Below are positions 1-6,357 of a DNA stretch of 12,202 nt, piece after piece. The position numbers and the translations under genes are program-made. Below the pieces are notes generated by a model. That model did no database searches. It saw only the letters and a list, made by a program, of their open reading frames with translations, and was not told the DNA's origin. The stretch covers positions 1 through 12,202 of the forward strand of contig CAJUAW010000082.1 in the NCBI GenBank assembly GCA_910584605.1, written 5' to 3'. This stretch comes from an uncultured Oscillospiraceae bacterium. GTDB lineage: Bacteria > Bacillota_A > Clostridia > Oscillospirales > Oscillospiraceae. Numbering within the stretch: position 1 is the stretch's first letter; each line of letters begins with the position of its first letter.

Positions 1-33
1 AGTCAGGCTGAGGGCCCGCTTCAGGTTTCTCAT
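1..33 (-). CDS. N-terminus of an exported protein (cut by window edge)
   Basis: Only 11 codons are visible, reading MRNLKRALSLT on the minus strand from an ATG at 31-33. A strong ribosome binding site (AAAGGAGG at 42-49) lies 8 nt upstream. The basic start followed by hydrophobic residues is typical of a Sec signal peptide, and similar starts are common on SLH-domain surface proteins and substrate-binding lipoproteins of Oscillospiraceae. The mature product is outside the window, so its function cannot be called. The start is well supported because a full promoter and long leader lie upstream on the same strand. Confidence 0.75.
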   Translation of the reverse strand, partial: MRNLKRALSLT

Positions 34-283
34 TCGGATTTCCTCCTTTAATTTTTTTCGGCCTGAGAGGGGCCGGTTTTTGGGCAGAAATTTCGAAAGC
101 AGCCTCGGATTGGTAGACCGTAACGATTTCACTTTTCCGAAACAATTTTCTCTGTTCTGCCCAAACTGTCAGAGGTTTTTGAACGTTCTCAACCAGCCAC
201 CGCCGTGTCACTCCCCTTGCATCCTGTCGAATGCCTCAGGGGGCAGGTACGACCTTGACCAGGCGAAAGGTCTCCCAACCTCT
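34..283 (-). promoter_or_regulatory. Long structured 5' leader of the edge gene
   Basis: About 250 nt separate the predicted transcription start (near 283) from the ATG at 33, with no credible ORF inside. Several inverted repeats could fold in the RNA: GACCTT at 251-256 with AAGGTC at 267-272; CCCCT at 213-217 with AGGGG at 238-242, enclosing GCAT/ATGC; a perfect 11-bp long-range pair at 79-89 and 155-165; and a 5-bp stem at 59-63/71-75 close to the ribosome binding site. I do not recognise a known riboswitch class. The leader may control translation or termination, or only stabilise the message. Confidence 0.4.
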
Positions 284-289
284 ATGCGC

Positions 290-318
290 ATTCTAGCAAA
301 CCGAATTTTGAAAGTCAA
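290..318 (-). promoter_or_regulatory. Sigma-A promoter of the edge gene
   Basis: On the minus strand there is a -35 TTGACT (313-318), a 17-bp spacer and a -10 TAGAAT (290-295). Both hexamers match the sigma-A consensus at five of six positions. Transcription would start near 283 and run into the gene beginning at 33. Confidence 0.75.
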
Positions 319-332
319 TGGGTTGGGGGGAA

Positions 333-380
333 GTGTAACAAAACGGTAACATTGCCGTAACACAGGGAGAAATGTGTTAC
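333..380 (-). promoter_or_regulatory. Array of TGTTAC boxes upstream of the edge-gene promoter
   Basis: On the minus strand TGTTAC occurs at 357-362, 346-351 and 335-340, exactly 11 bp apart, and a copy in the opposite orientation lies at 375-380. The outer pair forms a perfect 8-bp inverted repeat (357-364 and 373-380, 8-nt spacer). The nearest box ends 16 bp upstream of the -35. Direct repeats on an 11-bp period are the usual target of OmpR/PhoB-family response regulators such as PhoP, so an activator site is likely. Assignment to a particular regulator is inference. Confidence 0.55.
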
Positions 381-397
381 AGGGGGGGCGGAGGGGC

Positions 398-428
398 AAA
401 AACGGGACCGGCTCCCCCGGTCCCGTTT
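398..428 (-). terminator. Rho-independent terminator of the 50-aa gene
   Basis: A perfect 12-bp stem (400-411 with 417-428, 5-nt loop) is followed on the minus strand by a run of five T (398-402). It begins just past the stop codon at 433 and also insulates the downstream promoter from readthrough. Confidence 0.85.
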
Positions 429-432
429 GTCG

Positions 433-585
433 TTATTTTTGGTCCGCTGTCTTGAGGTACACCCGGATCATTTTCTTGATCTCTTCCACCGTGTAGGTCT
501 GCTGCGCAGGCGCTTCATCCAAAATATCGAACAGGTCAAATGCCATCGCCTTTCGTGTGTCTTGCCGTTCCGCTTCAGTGCCCAT
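433..585 (-). CDS. Uncharacterised 50-residue protein
   Basis: The ORF starts at ATG 583-585 and ends with TAA at 433-435, giving 50 residues (begins MGTEAERQDT, ends VYLKTADQK). It is highly charged, with an acidic middle and a predicted helical C-terminal half (YTVEEIKKMIRVYLK). There is no signal peptide, Cys or membrane segment. A possible ribosome binding site (AAAGGGGG) lies about 8 nt upstream. The gene has its own near-consensus promoter (619-647) and a terminator directly after the stop, so it forms a complete one-gene transcription unit, which is the main evidence that it is real. I recognise no family. A small regulatory or adaptor protein is possible but unproven. Confidence 0.65.
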   Translation of the reverse strand: MGTEAERQDTRKAMAFDLFDILDEAPAQQTYTVEEIKKMIRVYLKTADQK

Positions 586-618
586 GCCGTTAACCCCCTT
601 TATGGTTTCTATATTTAC

Positions 619-647
619 ATTGTATCCGATTTTTCAGGGTCTGTCAA
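619..647 (-). promoter_or_regulatory. Strong sigma-A promoter of the 50-aa gene
   Basis: On the minus strand there is a perfect -35 TTGACA (642-647), a 17-bp spacer and a -10 TACAAT (619-624). The -35 overlaps the TGA stop codon of spoIIE (644-646). The predicted start near 612 gives a short leader to the ATG at 585. Confidence 0.8.
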
Positions 648-2737
648 GCCTTTCCCCGCTCCGCCGGGTCCTTCTGGGTCCGGCGCTCCACCCGGATGAC
701 CAGGGCGGTGCGGTCGTCGGTGGCGTCCTTCCGGTCCTGGGTGACCAGCTCCCGGGCCAGGTCCTTGGGGCTTGTCCCGTCAAACTGAGCCAGCCGTCCC
801 CGCAGCCAGGCGTCCTCCGGGCCGGGGCACACCCCGTCGCTGATCATCAGCACGCAGTCCCCCGGCGCCAGCCGCAGGGAGAAGCGGTCCAGCGCGGCGC
901 TCTCCCCCTCCGCCAGCCCGGCGGGGAGGGATTTTCCCGTGAGCCGCTGAACCTCGCCGCCCTTTTTTATATAGGTGGGGGCCGCGCCCAGCTTGAACAG
1001 CTCCCCTTCCCCGGTGAACAGGTCCAGCTGGAGCAGGTCCACGGTGGTGAAGCCGCCGGTCTCCTCCCCCCGCAGGGCCAGGGCGGAGGACAGGGTGGTC
1101 AGCGCCCGGGGGGCCGCCACCCCCGCCTGGAGGAGCTGCTCCAGCAGGCGGACGGCCAGGGTACTCTCCCGGTTGGCGTCCGGGCCGCTGCCCATGCCGT
1201 CGCATAGTAAAAGGTACAATTTTCCGTCGTGACGCTTGAAGTAGGTGCCCGCGTCGCCGCTCACCGTCTCGCCGGTTTTTTTCCGGGCCGCCACCCCCGC
1301 CACCGCCATCAGCGGCTCCTGCTGAATCAGGGAGACGGCGTTCTCCCCCTCCAGCTCCACCCGCAGGGGGACGCCCAGCACCGCCGACAGGTCATTGATC
1401 CGGCTGGGACGGGTCAGCGCCGCGCACTGAGGGCCCTCCGCCTCCACCCGGAGCAGGCCCCGGCCGTCCCGGTAGACGGCGGCGCGCACATCCAGCTTCA
1501 GCTCCGCCAGCCGCTGGCGCAGGCGGCGGTCCCCGATGACGTCGGGGGTCAGCTCCCGGCTCAGCTCGGCGGCGGCCTCCCCCAGCAGGTCGGACAGCTG
1601 AGCGTACTGCCGGCACACCGCCGCCCGGCTCTCCCGGATGCGGGCGTTGTACTGCCGGCGGTAAAACAGGGCGGTGAGCTCCTCGTTCACCGCCGCCACA
1701 AATTCCGGAAAGTGGATGCAGCGGTCGGCAAAGTGGCGGGGAAAATCCCCTTTTTCCGCTTTTCCCCGCTCCACCATGGCGGGGGTGGCGTCATTCATGG
1801 CGTTGAAGGTGGTGTTGTAGTCCGTCTTCCAGCAGCGGTCCCGGAGGGTGCAGGCCCGGCACTGCCGCCCCGCCGCCCGGTCGAAGACGGTGGCCACATC
1901 GTTGTCGTTGTCCGGGGCGCGGAAGGCGGAGCGGAGGGAATCGCACAGGGTTCGGAAGGCCTGCGCGGTGCGCTCCAGCTTCTGCTGGACCAGCCGCTGG
2001 GCCCGGAAGTCGGCGGCGGCCTCCGGAACGGAGTGCATTCCAAACCAGCCCAGTACCCACTCCGGAGCGAAAAAGGCCAGGACGCAGGCGCCCACCCCCA
2101 CCACTGCCAGCATGGGCACTCCAAAGAACTCCATCGGCGCGATGGCCGTCAGGCAGGCGCACAGCAGGGCCAGCGGCCCCACCCGCCGGGCGGCGGCGGA
2201 GGGCCTGTCCCGCTTCCGCCGGACCATGGGGGCCAAGGCCCCCCGAAAGGCCCAGGCCGCCGTCCCCACCAGGGCCGTCTCCAGGATCAGATAGGCCGTG
2301 CCCTCCAGCTGCCAGCCCGCCTGCGCCTGGACGATACAGCCGGTGAAGGCGGTAAGTCCTCCGGCCACCATGGGCATGGCCCAGGGGCGGCGGAGGACCT
2401 TCCAATCGCAGAAGGCGAAGTGGACCGCAAAGGTGAGGATGGCGGCGGAGGAGTAGCGCAGGCCGTCGGAGAAATCCAGGGCGGTCAGCGAACCGAAGCA
2501 GGTCCCCACCAGCGCAGCTCCGCCGAACAGTCCGGACCCCGCCGCCGCCACAAAGGCCACGCCCAGCGGCGCCCGGCCGCCAAAGACCACCGCTCCCGCC
2601 AGCACCGCCGCCAGCAGCAGGTGGATGCCCAGCTCGGCCAGCGCTACCAGCGGTGAGACGGGCGCCCGCGCCGGCTCCGGCGGTTTCGACTGGGCCCGCA
2701 GGCCGCTGATCTTGCTGTAAATGGTCTTGGCTGTCAT
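644..2737 (-). CDS. spoIIE: Stage II sporulation protein E (PP2C serine phosphatase)
   Basis: SpoIIE is the membrane phosphatase of the asymmetric division septum; in the known family it dephosphorylates SpoIIAA and so activates sigma-F in the forespore. This copy has 697 residues, shorter than the roughly 830 of Bacillus subtilis. Residues of about 30-230 hold a series of hydrophobic membrane segments. A conserved Cys cluster (CRACTLRDRCW) lies near 290-303. The C-terminal PP2C domain (about 485-690) has CDGMGSGPD near 511, MISDGV, and DDRTALV near 671, which are the metal-binding acidic positions. The start is ATG 2735-2737, with AAGGAGG 8 nt upstream. An in-frame ATG at 2890 would add 51 residues but lacks such a site and lies upstream of the predicted -10. 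The gene is monocistronic, with a candidate Spo0A-type promoter. Confidence 0.93.
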   Translation of the reverse strand: MTAKTIYSKISGLRAQSKPPEPARAPVSPLVALAELGIHLLLAAVLAGAVVFGGRAPLGVAFVAAAGSGLFGGAALVGTCFGSLTALDFSDGLRYSSAAILTFAVHFAFCDWKVLRRPWAMPMVAGGLTAFTGCIVQAQAGWQLEGTAYLILETALVGTAAWAFRGALAPMVRRKRDRPSAAARRVGPLALLCACLTAIAPMEFFGVPMLAVVGVGACVLAFFAPEWVLGWFGMHSVPEAAADFRAQRLVQQKLERTAQAFRTLCDSLRSAFRAPDNDNDVATVFDRAAGRQCRACTLRDRCWKTDYNTTFNAMNDATPAMVERGKAEKGDFPRHFADRCIHFPEFVAAVNEELTALFYRRQYNARIRESRAAVCRQYAQLSDLLGEAAAELSRELTPDVIGDRRLRQRLAELKLDVRAAVYRDGRGLLRVEAEGPQCAALTRPSRINDLSAVLGVPLRVELEGENAVSLIQQEPLMAVAGVAARKKTGETVSGDAGTYFKRHDGKLYLLLCDGMGSGPDANRESTLAVRLLEQLLQAGVAAPRALTTLSSALALRGEETGGFTTVDLLQLDLFTGEGELFKLGAAPTYIKKGGEVQRLTGKSLPAGLAEGESAALDRFSLRLAPGDCVLMISDGVCPGPEDAWLRGRLAQFDGTSPKDLARELVTQDRKDATDDRTALVIRVERRTQKDPAERGKA

Positions 2738-2800
2738 GCCGGTCTCCTCCTTGAAGGGGCCCGGCGCGATGCCGGCGGGCCCCGGTGTATGTTGGAGCCC

Positions 2801-2834
2801 ATTATATTCCAGTTTCTGGAAATTATACGTCGAA
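2801..2834 (-). promoter_or_regulatory. Candidate Spo0A-dependent spoIIE promoter
   Basis: A perfect minus-strand -10 TATAAT lies at 2801-2806. There is no good -35 at 17 bp. Instead a six-of-seven match to the 0A box (CGTCGAA on the plus strand, consensus TGTCGAA) sits at 2828-2834, 21 bp from the -10. In B. subtilis spoIIE and spoIIG, 0A boxes overlap a -35 placed unusually far (21-22 bp) from the -10, so this geometry fits. A second TATAAT at 2822-2827 overlaps the box region but has only a weak -35. Confidence 0.5.
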
Positions 2835-2845
2835 AGCAGTCTGCC

Positions 2846-2882
2846 ATAAAAATTGCGGCCCTCCCCCAAAACGGGAAGGGCC
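2846..2882 (-). terminator. Terminator after the DUF3221-like gene
   Basis: A GC-rich hairpin (arms of about 10 bp within 2857-2882, one G-U pair) is followed on the minus strand by AATTTTTATGG. It lies 14 bp past the stop codon at 2897 and separates this gene from the spoIIE promoter. Confidence 0.75.
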
Positions 2883-2896
2883 TGATTCATAAAGGG

Positions 2897-3294
2897 CTAT
2901 ATTTCGTCGTCCAACAATTGAATGACATCCACATGCTGGATCTGTCCTGGATATGACTCAAGAATTGCCCCCGTAAAGGTGATGGAAATGTGATCGCCAA
3001 CCTCCAGATCCTCCAGGGCAATCTCGGTGTACCGCCATGTGATCTTTGTTTCCTCTACGATGACAAAGGAAAATTCCTGTCTGAAATTGATGTCGTTGAC
3101 CTCCATACCCGTCACGGTGCATGTGTTCCCTGCAGCTCGGAGATCGTGGCGTAAAAGGTCTGGGGCATGAGCTCAGAGGCGGAGGCCTCTATGCGGTCAT
3201 AGGCCGTTTTGTACCCGATGAAATAAAATACTCCCGCGACCGCTATACTGTAACAAAGCATGGCAATCACAAGTCCGGCGGCTTTTTTCTTCAT
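2897..3294 (-). pseudogene. Frameshifted membrane-anchored DUF3221-like protein
   Basis: Two short overlapping reading frames look like one broken gene. The first (3112-3294, 60 aa, ATG at 3294 with AGGAGGG 7 nt upstream) carries a membrane anchor at about residues 5-27 and ends in TFYATISELQG followed by four unrelated residues. The second (2897-3115, 72 aa, possible GTG start overlapping the first stop as GTGA) continues with an OB-like fold containing GDHISITFTG and ESYPGQIQHV, features of DUF3221/YobA-type proteins. Adding one A to the GGGAACAC run at about 3123-3130 joins the frames as LQGNTCTVTGMEV and gives 132 residues. The second frame lacks a good ribosome binding site. This may be a true loss of function or a sequencing error; a programmed frameshift is less likely. 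The region is visibly richer in A+T than its neighbours. Confidence 0.65.
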
Positions 3295-3399
3295 AAAATA
3301 TCCCTCCTGATTTAACGTTCTATCTTTTATAGACGTAAAAAATCAGCAAAGGTTCCCTCTTTTTCCCATCTCATTCCCAGGTCCGTTCAACTTTAGGGC

Positions 3400-3428
3400 T
3401 TGTATTTTTCCAGAAAATCGAATACAAT
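3400..3428 (+). promoter_or_regulatory. Promoter of the asp23-fakA operon with inverted repeat
   Basis: A -10 TACAAT (3423-3428) lies 17 bp from a weak -35 TTGTAT (3400-3405). A perfect 7-bp inverted repeat (TTGTATT at 3400-3406, AATACAA at 3421-3427) covers both elements, so a dimeric repressor could occlude the promoter. The distance to the ATG at 3485 is 56 nt. Confidence 0.5.
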
Positions 3429-3484
3429 GTAAAGTGAATCAAACTAGGCGAACCCTATCCTCATGGAAAGGAAGGTATTTTCCC

Positions 3485-3832
3485 ATGAAACTGGAAAATG
3501 AGCTGGGCGAGATCCGCATCAGCAGCGACGTGTTCACCACCGTTACCGGCAGCGCCGCCACCAACTGCTACGGCGTGAAGGGCATGGCGGTCCGCTCCAC
3601 CACCGACGGACTGGTCCACCTGCTGAAGCGGGAATCCATGTCCAAGGGTGTGAAGGTCTATTACAACGCGGACGGCACCGTCTCCATCGAGCTGCACATC
3701 ATTGTGGAGAACGGGGTCAACCTTATGGCTGTGTGCCGCTCCATCATGAGCGAGGTGCGCTATGTGGTCAGCAAGACCACCGGGGTGGAGGTCGCCTCGG
3801 TGGATGTCTGCGTGGACTCCATGCGCTTCTGA
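3485..3832 (+). CDS. Asp23/Gls24 family protein (YloU-like)
   Basis: This 115-residue protein matches the Asp23/Gls24 family: it begins MKLENELGEIRISSDVF, with GVKGMA, a short GVKVYYNADGTVSIELHIIVENG strand region and the closing GVEVASVDVCVDSMRF. Family members are small cytoplasmic or membrane-associated proteins linked to cell-envelope stress, and the YloU type is typically encoded beside the FakA/YloV kinase, as here. The start is ATG 3485 with AAAGGAAGG 9 nt upstream. An upstream in-frame ATG at 3434 adds 17 residues but has no ribosome binding site and sits only a few bases beyond the predicted -10. It is the first gene of an operon and lies 27 bp before fakA. The precise biochemical role of this family is not settled. 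Confidence 0.9.
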   Translation: MKLENELGEIRISSDVFTTVTGSAATNCYGVKGMAVRSTTDGLVHLLKRESMSKGVKVYYNADGTVSIELHIIVENGVNLMAVCRSIMSEVRYVVSKTTGVEVASVDVCVDSMRF

Positions 3833-3859
3833 TTATTCGCAGAAAGGAATTTTGCCGAT

Positions 3860-5548
3860 ATGGTACAAACTATTGACGCGGCGGTCTTTCAGCGGATGAT
3901 GATCCATGCTCACGCCGCCATCAATGCCCAAAAGCAGCCCATCAACGACTTGAACGTCTTCCCCGTCCCGGACGGGGACACCGGCACCAACATGACGCTC
4001 ACCATCGCCGCCGCCGCCGCGGAGATGCGGAAAAAGCAGTACGACACTGTGGGCCAGGCCGCCGGGGGCACCGCCTCCGCCCTGCTGCGGGGGGCCCGGG
4101 GCAACTCGGGGGTCATCCTCTCTCTGCTGTTCCGGGGCTTCTCCAAGGCCATCAAGGACAAGGAGGTCATGGACGGCCGGGACCTGGCCATCGCCCTGGA
4201 CTTCGGTGTGGCCGCCGCCTACAAGGCGGTGATGAAGCCTGCCGAGGGCACCATCCTCACCGTCTCCCGTCTGGCCGCCGCCCGGGCCGCCGGTCAGGCC
4301 AGGGAGGACAGCTCCTTCGAGGGGGTGCTGGAGGCCGCCATTCAGGAGGGCCAGGAGGCCCTGGCCCACACCATCGACCAGAACCCGGTGCTGAAAAAGG
4401 CCGGCGTGGTGGACGCCGGCGGCAGGGGCTTTCTGGTCATCCTCCAGGGCATGCTGGACGAGGTCCGGGGCCTGCCCATGCCCGAGACGGGGGAGGACGG
4501 CTCCACCCCCGCGGACAAGGCTGACTTCGAGGCCGTCAGCGTGGAGGACATCACCTTCGCCTTTGACACGGTGTTCATTGTCCGCAAGTTCAAGGAGGAC
4601 ATCGACCTGGAGCCCTTCCGGGCCTACCTCAACTCCATCGGCGACAGCCTGGTGATCGGGGAGGACGACGCGGCCTTCAAGGTCCACGTCCACACCAACA
4701 CCCCCGGCAGCGCCTTGAACGAGGCCCAGAAGTACGGCGTGCTGGAGCTGGCCAAGATCGAGAATATGCGCACCCAGGCCGAGGATCTGGCCGCCGGCCG
4801 GCACGTTCAGAGCACTGACGACCTGGACGCCATCGAGGCCGAGCTGGAGAAGGGTTCCCCCGCCCAGCCGGTCCACGCCGCGCCGGAGAAGAAATTCGGC
4901 TATGTGGCCGTGTGCGCCGGGGCCGGGCTGGAAGCTGTGTTCCAGGACCTGGGGGTGGACGCCCTGGTGGGGGGCGGTCAGACCATGAACCCCTCCACCC
5001 AGGACATCCTCAAGGCCATCGACGCAACCCCGGCGGAGATCGTCTACGTGCTGCCCAACAACAAGAACATCATCATGGCCGCGGAGCAGACCATCCCCCT
5101 GTGCGAGGACAAAAAGGTGGTGGTCCTGCCCACCAAGACGGTGCCCCAGGGCATCTCCGCCATGCTGTGCGCCGACCCCGACGCGGAGGAGGGGGACAAC
5201 ACCGCCGCCATGCTGGACGGCTTCTCCAGCGTCCGTACCAGCGAGATCACCTACGCCGCCCGGGATTCCGACTTCGACGGCTTTGCCATCCACCAGGGGG
5301 ACTACCTGGCCCTGGAGGAGCACCAGCTTTTCGGCACCGATCAGGACCTGTCCGCCATGCTGGACCGCTTGGCCCACTCCGAGGGCCACCAGAGCGCCGA
5401 GTTTATCTCCATCTTCTACGGGGAGGACGTCACCGAGGAGCAGGCCCAGCAGGCCGAGAAGATTTTCGCCGAGGCCTGTCCCAACGCCGAGATCACCCTC
5501 CTGGCCGGCGGCCAGCCGGTGTACTACTTCATGATTTCCGCCGAATAA
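3860..5548 (+). CDS. fakA: Fatty acid kinase catalytic subunit FakA (YloV, DAK2 domain)
   Basis: FakA phosphorylates fatty acids bound to a FakB (DegV-family) carrier, making acyl-phosphate for phospholipid synthesis. The 562-residue length fits the family. The N-terminal DAK2/DhaL kinase domain (about 1-205) has the Mg-ATP motif DGDTG at 38-42, GARGNSGVI at 78-86 and DAGGRGF at 185-191. The middle domain (about 230-300) has GDSLVIG and KVHVHTNTPG with His276 and His278. The C-terminal DegV-like domain (about 345-560) ends GGQPVYYFMISAE. The usual YCTEF of the middle domain is FDTVF here, a mild divergence. AAAGGA lies upstream with somewhat long spacing. No fakB or plsX gene is in the window, so the partner must lie elsewhere. 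It is co-transcribed with the Asp23 gene and the lipoprotein. Confidence 0.93.
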   Translation: MVQTIDAAVFQRMMIHAHAAINAQKQPINDLNVFPVPDGDTGTNMTLTIAAAAAEMRKKQYDTVGQAAGGTASALLRGARGNSGVILSLLFRGFSKAIKDKEVMDGRDLAIALDFGVAAAYKAVMKPAEGTILTVSRLAAARAAGQAREDSSFEGVLEAAIQEGQEALAHTIDQNPVLKKAGVVDAGGRGFLVILQGMLDEVRGLPMPETGEDGSTPADKADFEAVSVEDITFAFDTVFIVRKFKEDIDLEPFRAYLNSIGDSLVIGEDDAAFKVHVHTNTPGSALNEAQKYGVLELAKIENMRTQAEDLAAGRHVQSTDDLDAIEAELEKGSPAQPVHAAPEKKFGYVAVCAGAGLEAVFQDLGVDALVGGGQTMNPSTQDILKAIDATPAEIVYVLPNNKNIIMAAEQTIPLCEDKKVVVLPTKTVPQGISAMLCADPDAEEGDNTAAMLDGFSSVRTSEITYAARDSDFDGFAIHQGDYLALEEHQLFGTDQDLSAMLDRLAHSEGHQSAEFISIFYGEDVTEEQAQQAEKIFAEACPNAEITLLAGGQPVYYFMISAE

Positions 5549-5558
5549 AGGAGGTCTC

Positions 5559-6317
5559 TTGAAAAAATTTCTCTTGTGCTTGGTTCTGTCCGCCGCCCTG
5601 CTATGCTGCGGCTGTGGACAGCGGCCTCAGCCTCCGGCGGCTTCCTCCGTTCCGCCTCCCGCGGCCCCCGACATTTCCGAGCCGGATATCTCACTGCCTG
5701 ACCGCTCCGCCCCCTCCGTGCCCGAGGACCCAAGCCCGTCTATCCCTTTGGCGCTCCCGGAGGGGGAGGTTCCCGAAGGGACCGTCGTCCCCTACACCTG
5801 GGACTACTCCGTCACCGTGGACAACGGGCGGCAGCTCACCCTGCGGCTGCGCTGCGAGGCGGAACGGCAGGACTACGACGTCTGGTATTACGGCGTGAGG
5901 TCCATCGACGTGCTGGAGGGCAGCGACCTGCGGCAGACCCTCTCCATCCAGCTGGCCGACGCGGCCAGCCAGTTCGAGTGGGGCGGCGACCCGGACTGGG
6001 CCATGGAACTGACCCACCCCTGGCACGAGGACGGCGGCCTCATCATCGAGGACCTGAACTTTGACGGTATCCCAGACCTGCGGCTGGAGGCCGGAAACGG
6101 CGTGGTCAATACCCAATATCTGTGCTGGCTGTGGCGGACCGACTTTCAGCGCTTTCAATACTCCTTCTCCCTGGTGGGCTACGATGTGCGGCTGGACCCG
6201 GAGAAGAAACAGATCATCACCGAGGACCGGGACGCCTCCACCTACACCACCAAATATTACCAGTACAATGAGGACGGCCGGCTGTATCTGGCCGATTCAA
6301 GCTCCGTCACACTTTGA
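5559..6317 (+). CDS. Lipoprotein with a DxNxDGxxD motif, function unknown
   Basis: This 252-residue product starts at TTG 5559, supported by AAGGAGG at 5548-5554, which overlaps the fakA stop, and by the basic start MKKFLL. The signal peptide leads to a Cys-rich lipobox (LLCCGC); Cys19 after Gly18 is the likely lipidated residue. A Pro/Ser-rich tether spans about 20-78. The folded part begins near 79, is rich in predicted beta strands and contains DLNFDGIPD (165-173), a calcium-loop-like motif also seen in XAC2610-type domains. It should be anchored outside the cytoplasmic membrane. It sits 10 bp after fakA and before a strong terminator, so it is in that operon. A link to fatty-acid metabolism is only suggested by position. 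Confidence 0.8.
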   Translation: MKKFLLCLVLSAALLCCGCGQRPQPPAASSVPPPAAPDISEPDISLPDRSAPSVPEDPSPSIPLALPEGEVPEGTVVPYTWDYSVTVDNGRQLTLRLRCEAERQDYDVWYYGVRSIDVLEGSDLRQTLSIQLADAASQFEWGGDPDWAMELTHPWHEDGGLIIEDLNFDGIPDLRLEAGNGVVNTQYLCWLWRTDFQRFQYSFSLVGYDVRLDPEKKQIITEDRDASTYTTKYYQYNEDGRLYLADSSSVTL

Positions 6318-6319
6318 AA

Positions 6320-6345
6320 AATCCCGGTCCGTTCGGACCGGGATT
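6320..6345. terminator. Bidirectional terminator between convergent genes
   Basis: A near-perfect hairpin (AATCCCGGTCC with GGACCGGGATT, loop GTTC) follows the lipoprotein stop. On the plus strand it runs into CTTTG; on the minus strand it runs into TTTTTC, so it is stronger for the converging TraB gene. It serves both operons. Confidence 0.8.
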
Positions 6346-6357
6346 CTTTGTATCATA

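Noticed and set aside
59..81. Hairpin CGGCC/GGCCG followed by five T on the plus strand, resembling a terminator
   Set aside because: No plus-strand gene lies upstream; on the transcribed minus strand the stem is followed by A residues, so it is treated as part of the leader.
1229..2656. 475-residue plus-strand ORF opposite spoIIE
   Set aside because: Low-complexity product rich in Gly, Arg, Gln and Pro with no family features; it is an antisense shadow of a high-GC gene whose own frame has clear SpoIIE motifs.
2738..2890. N-terminal extension of SpoIIE from the ATG at 2890
   Set aside because: It lies upstream of the predicted -10, overlaps the previous gene's terminator and lacks a ribosome binding site, while 2737 has AAGGAGG at good spacing.
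3434..3484. N-terminal extension of the Asp23 protein from ATG 3434
   Set aside because: It would begin only a few bases after the -10 and has no ribosome binding site; family members start near the 3485 ATG.
3833..5389. 518-residue minus-strand ORF opposite fakA
   Set aside because: Product dominated by Gly, Val, His and Leu with no domain; shadow of the well-supported FakA frame.
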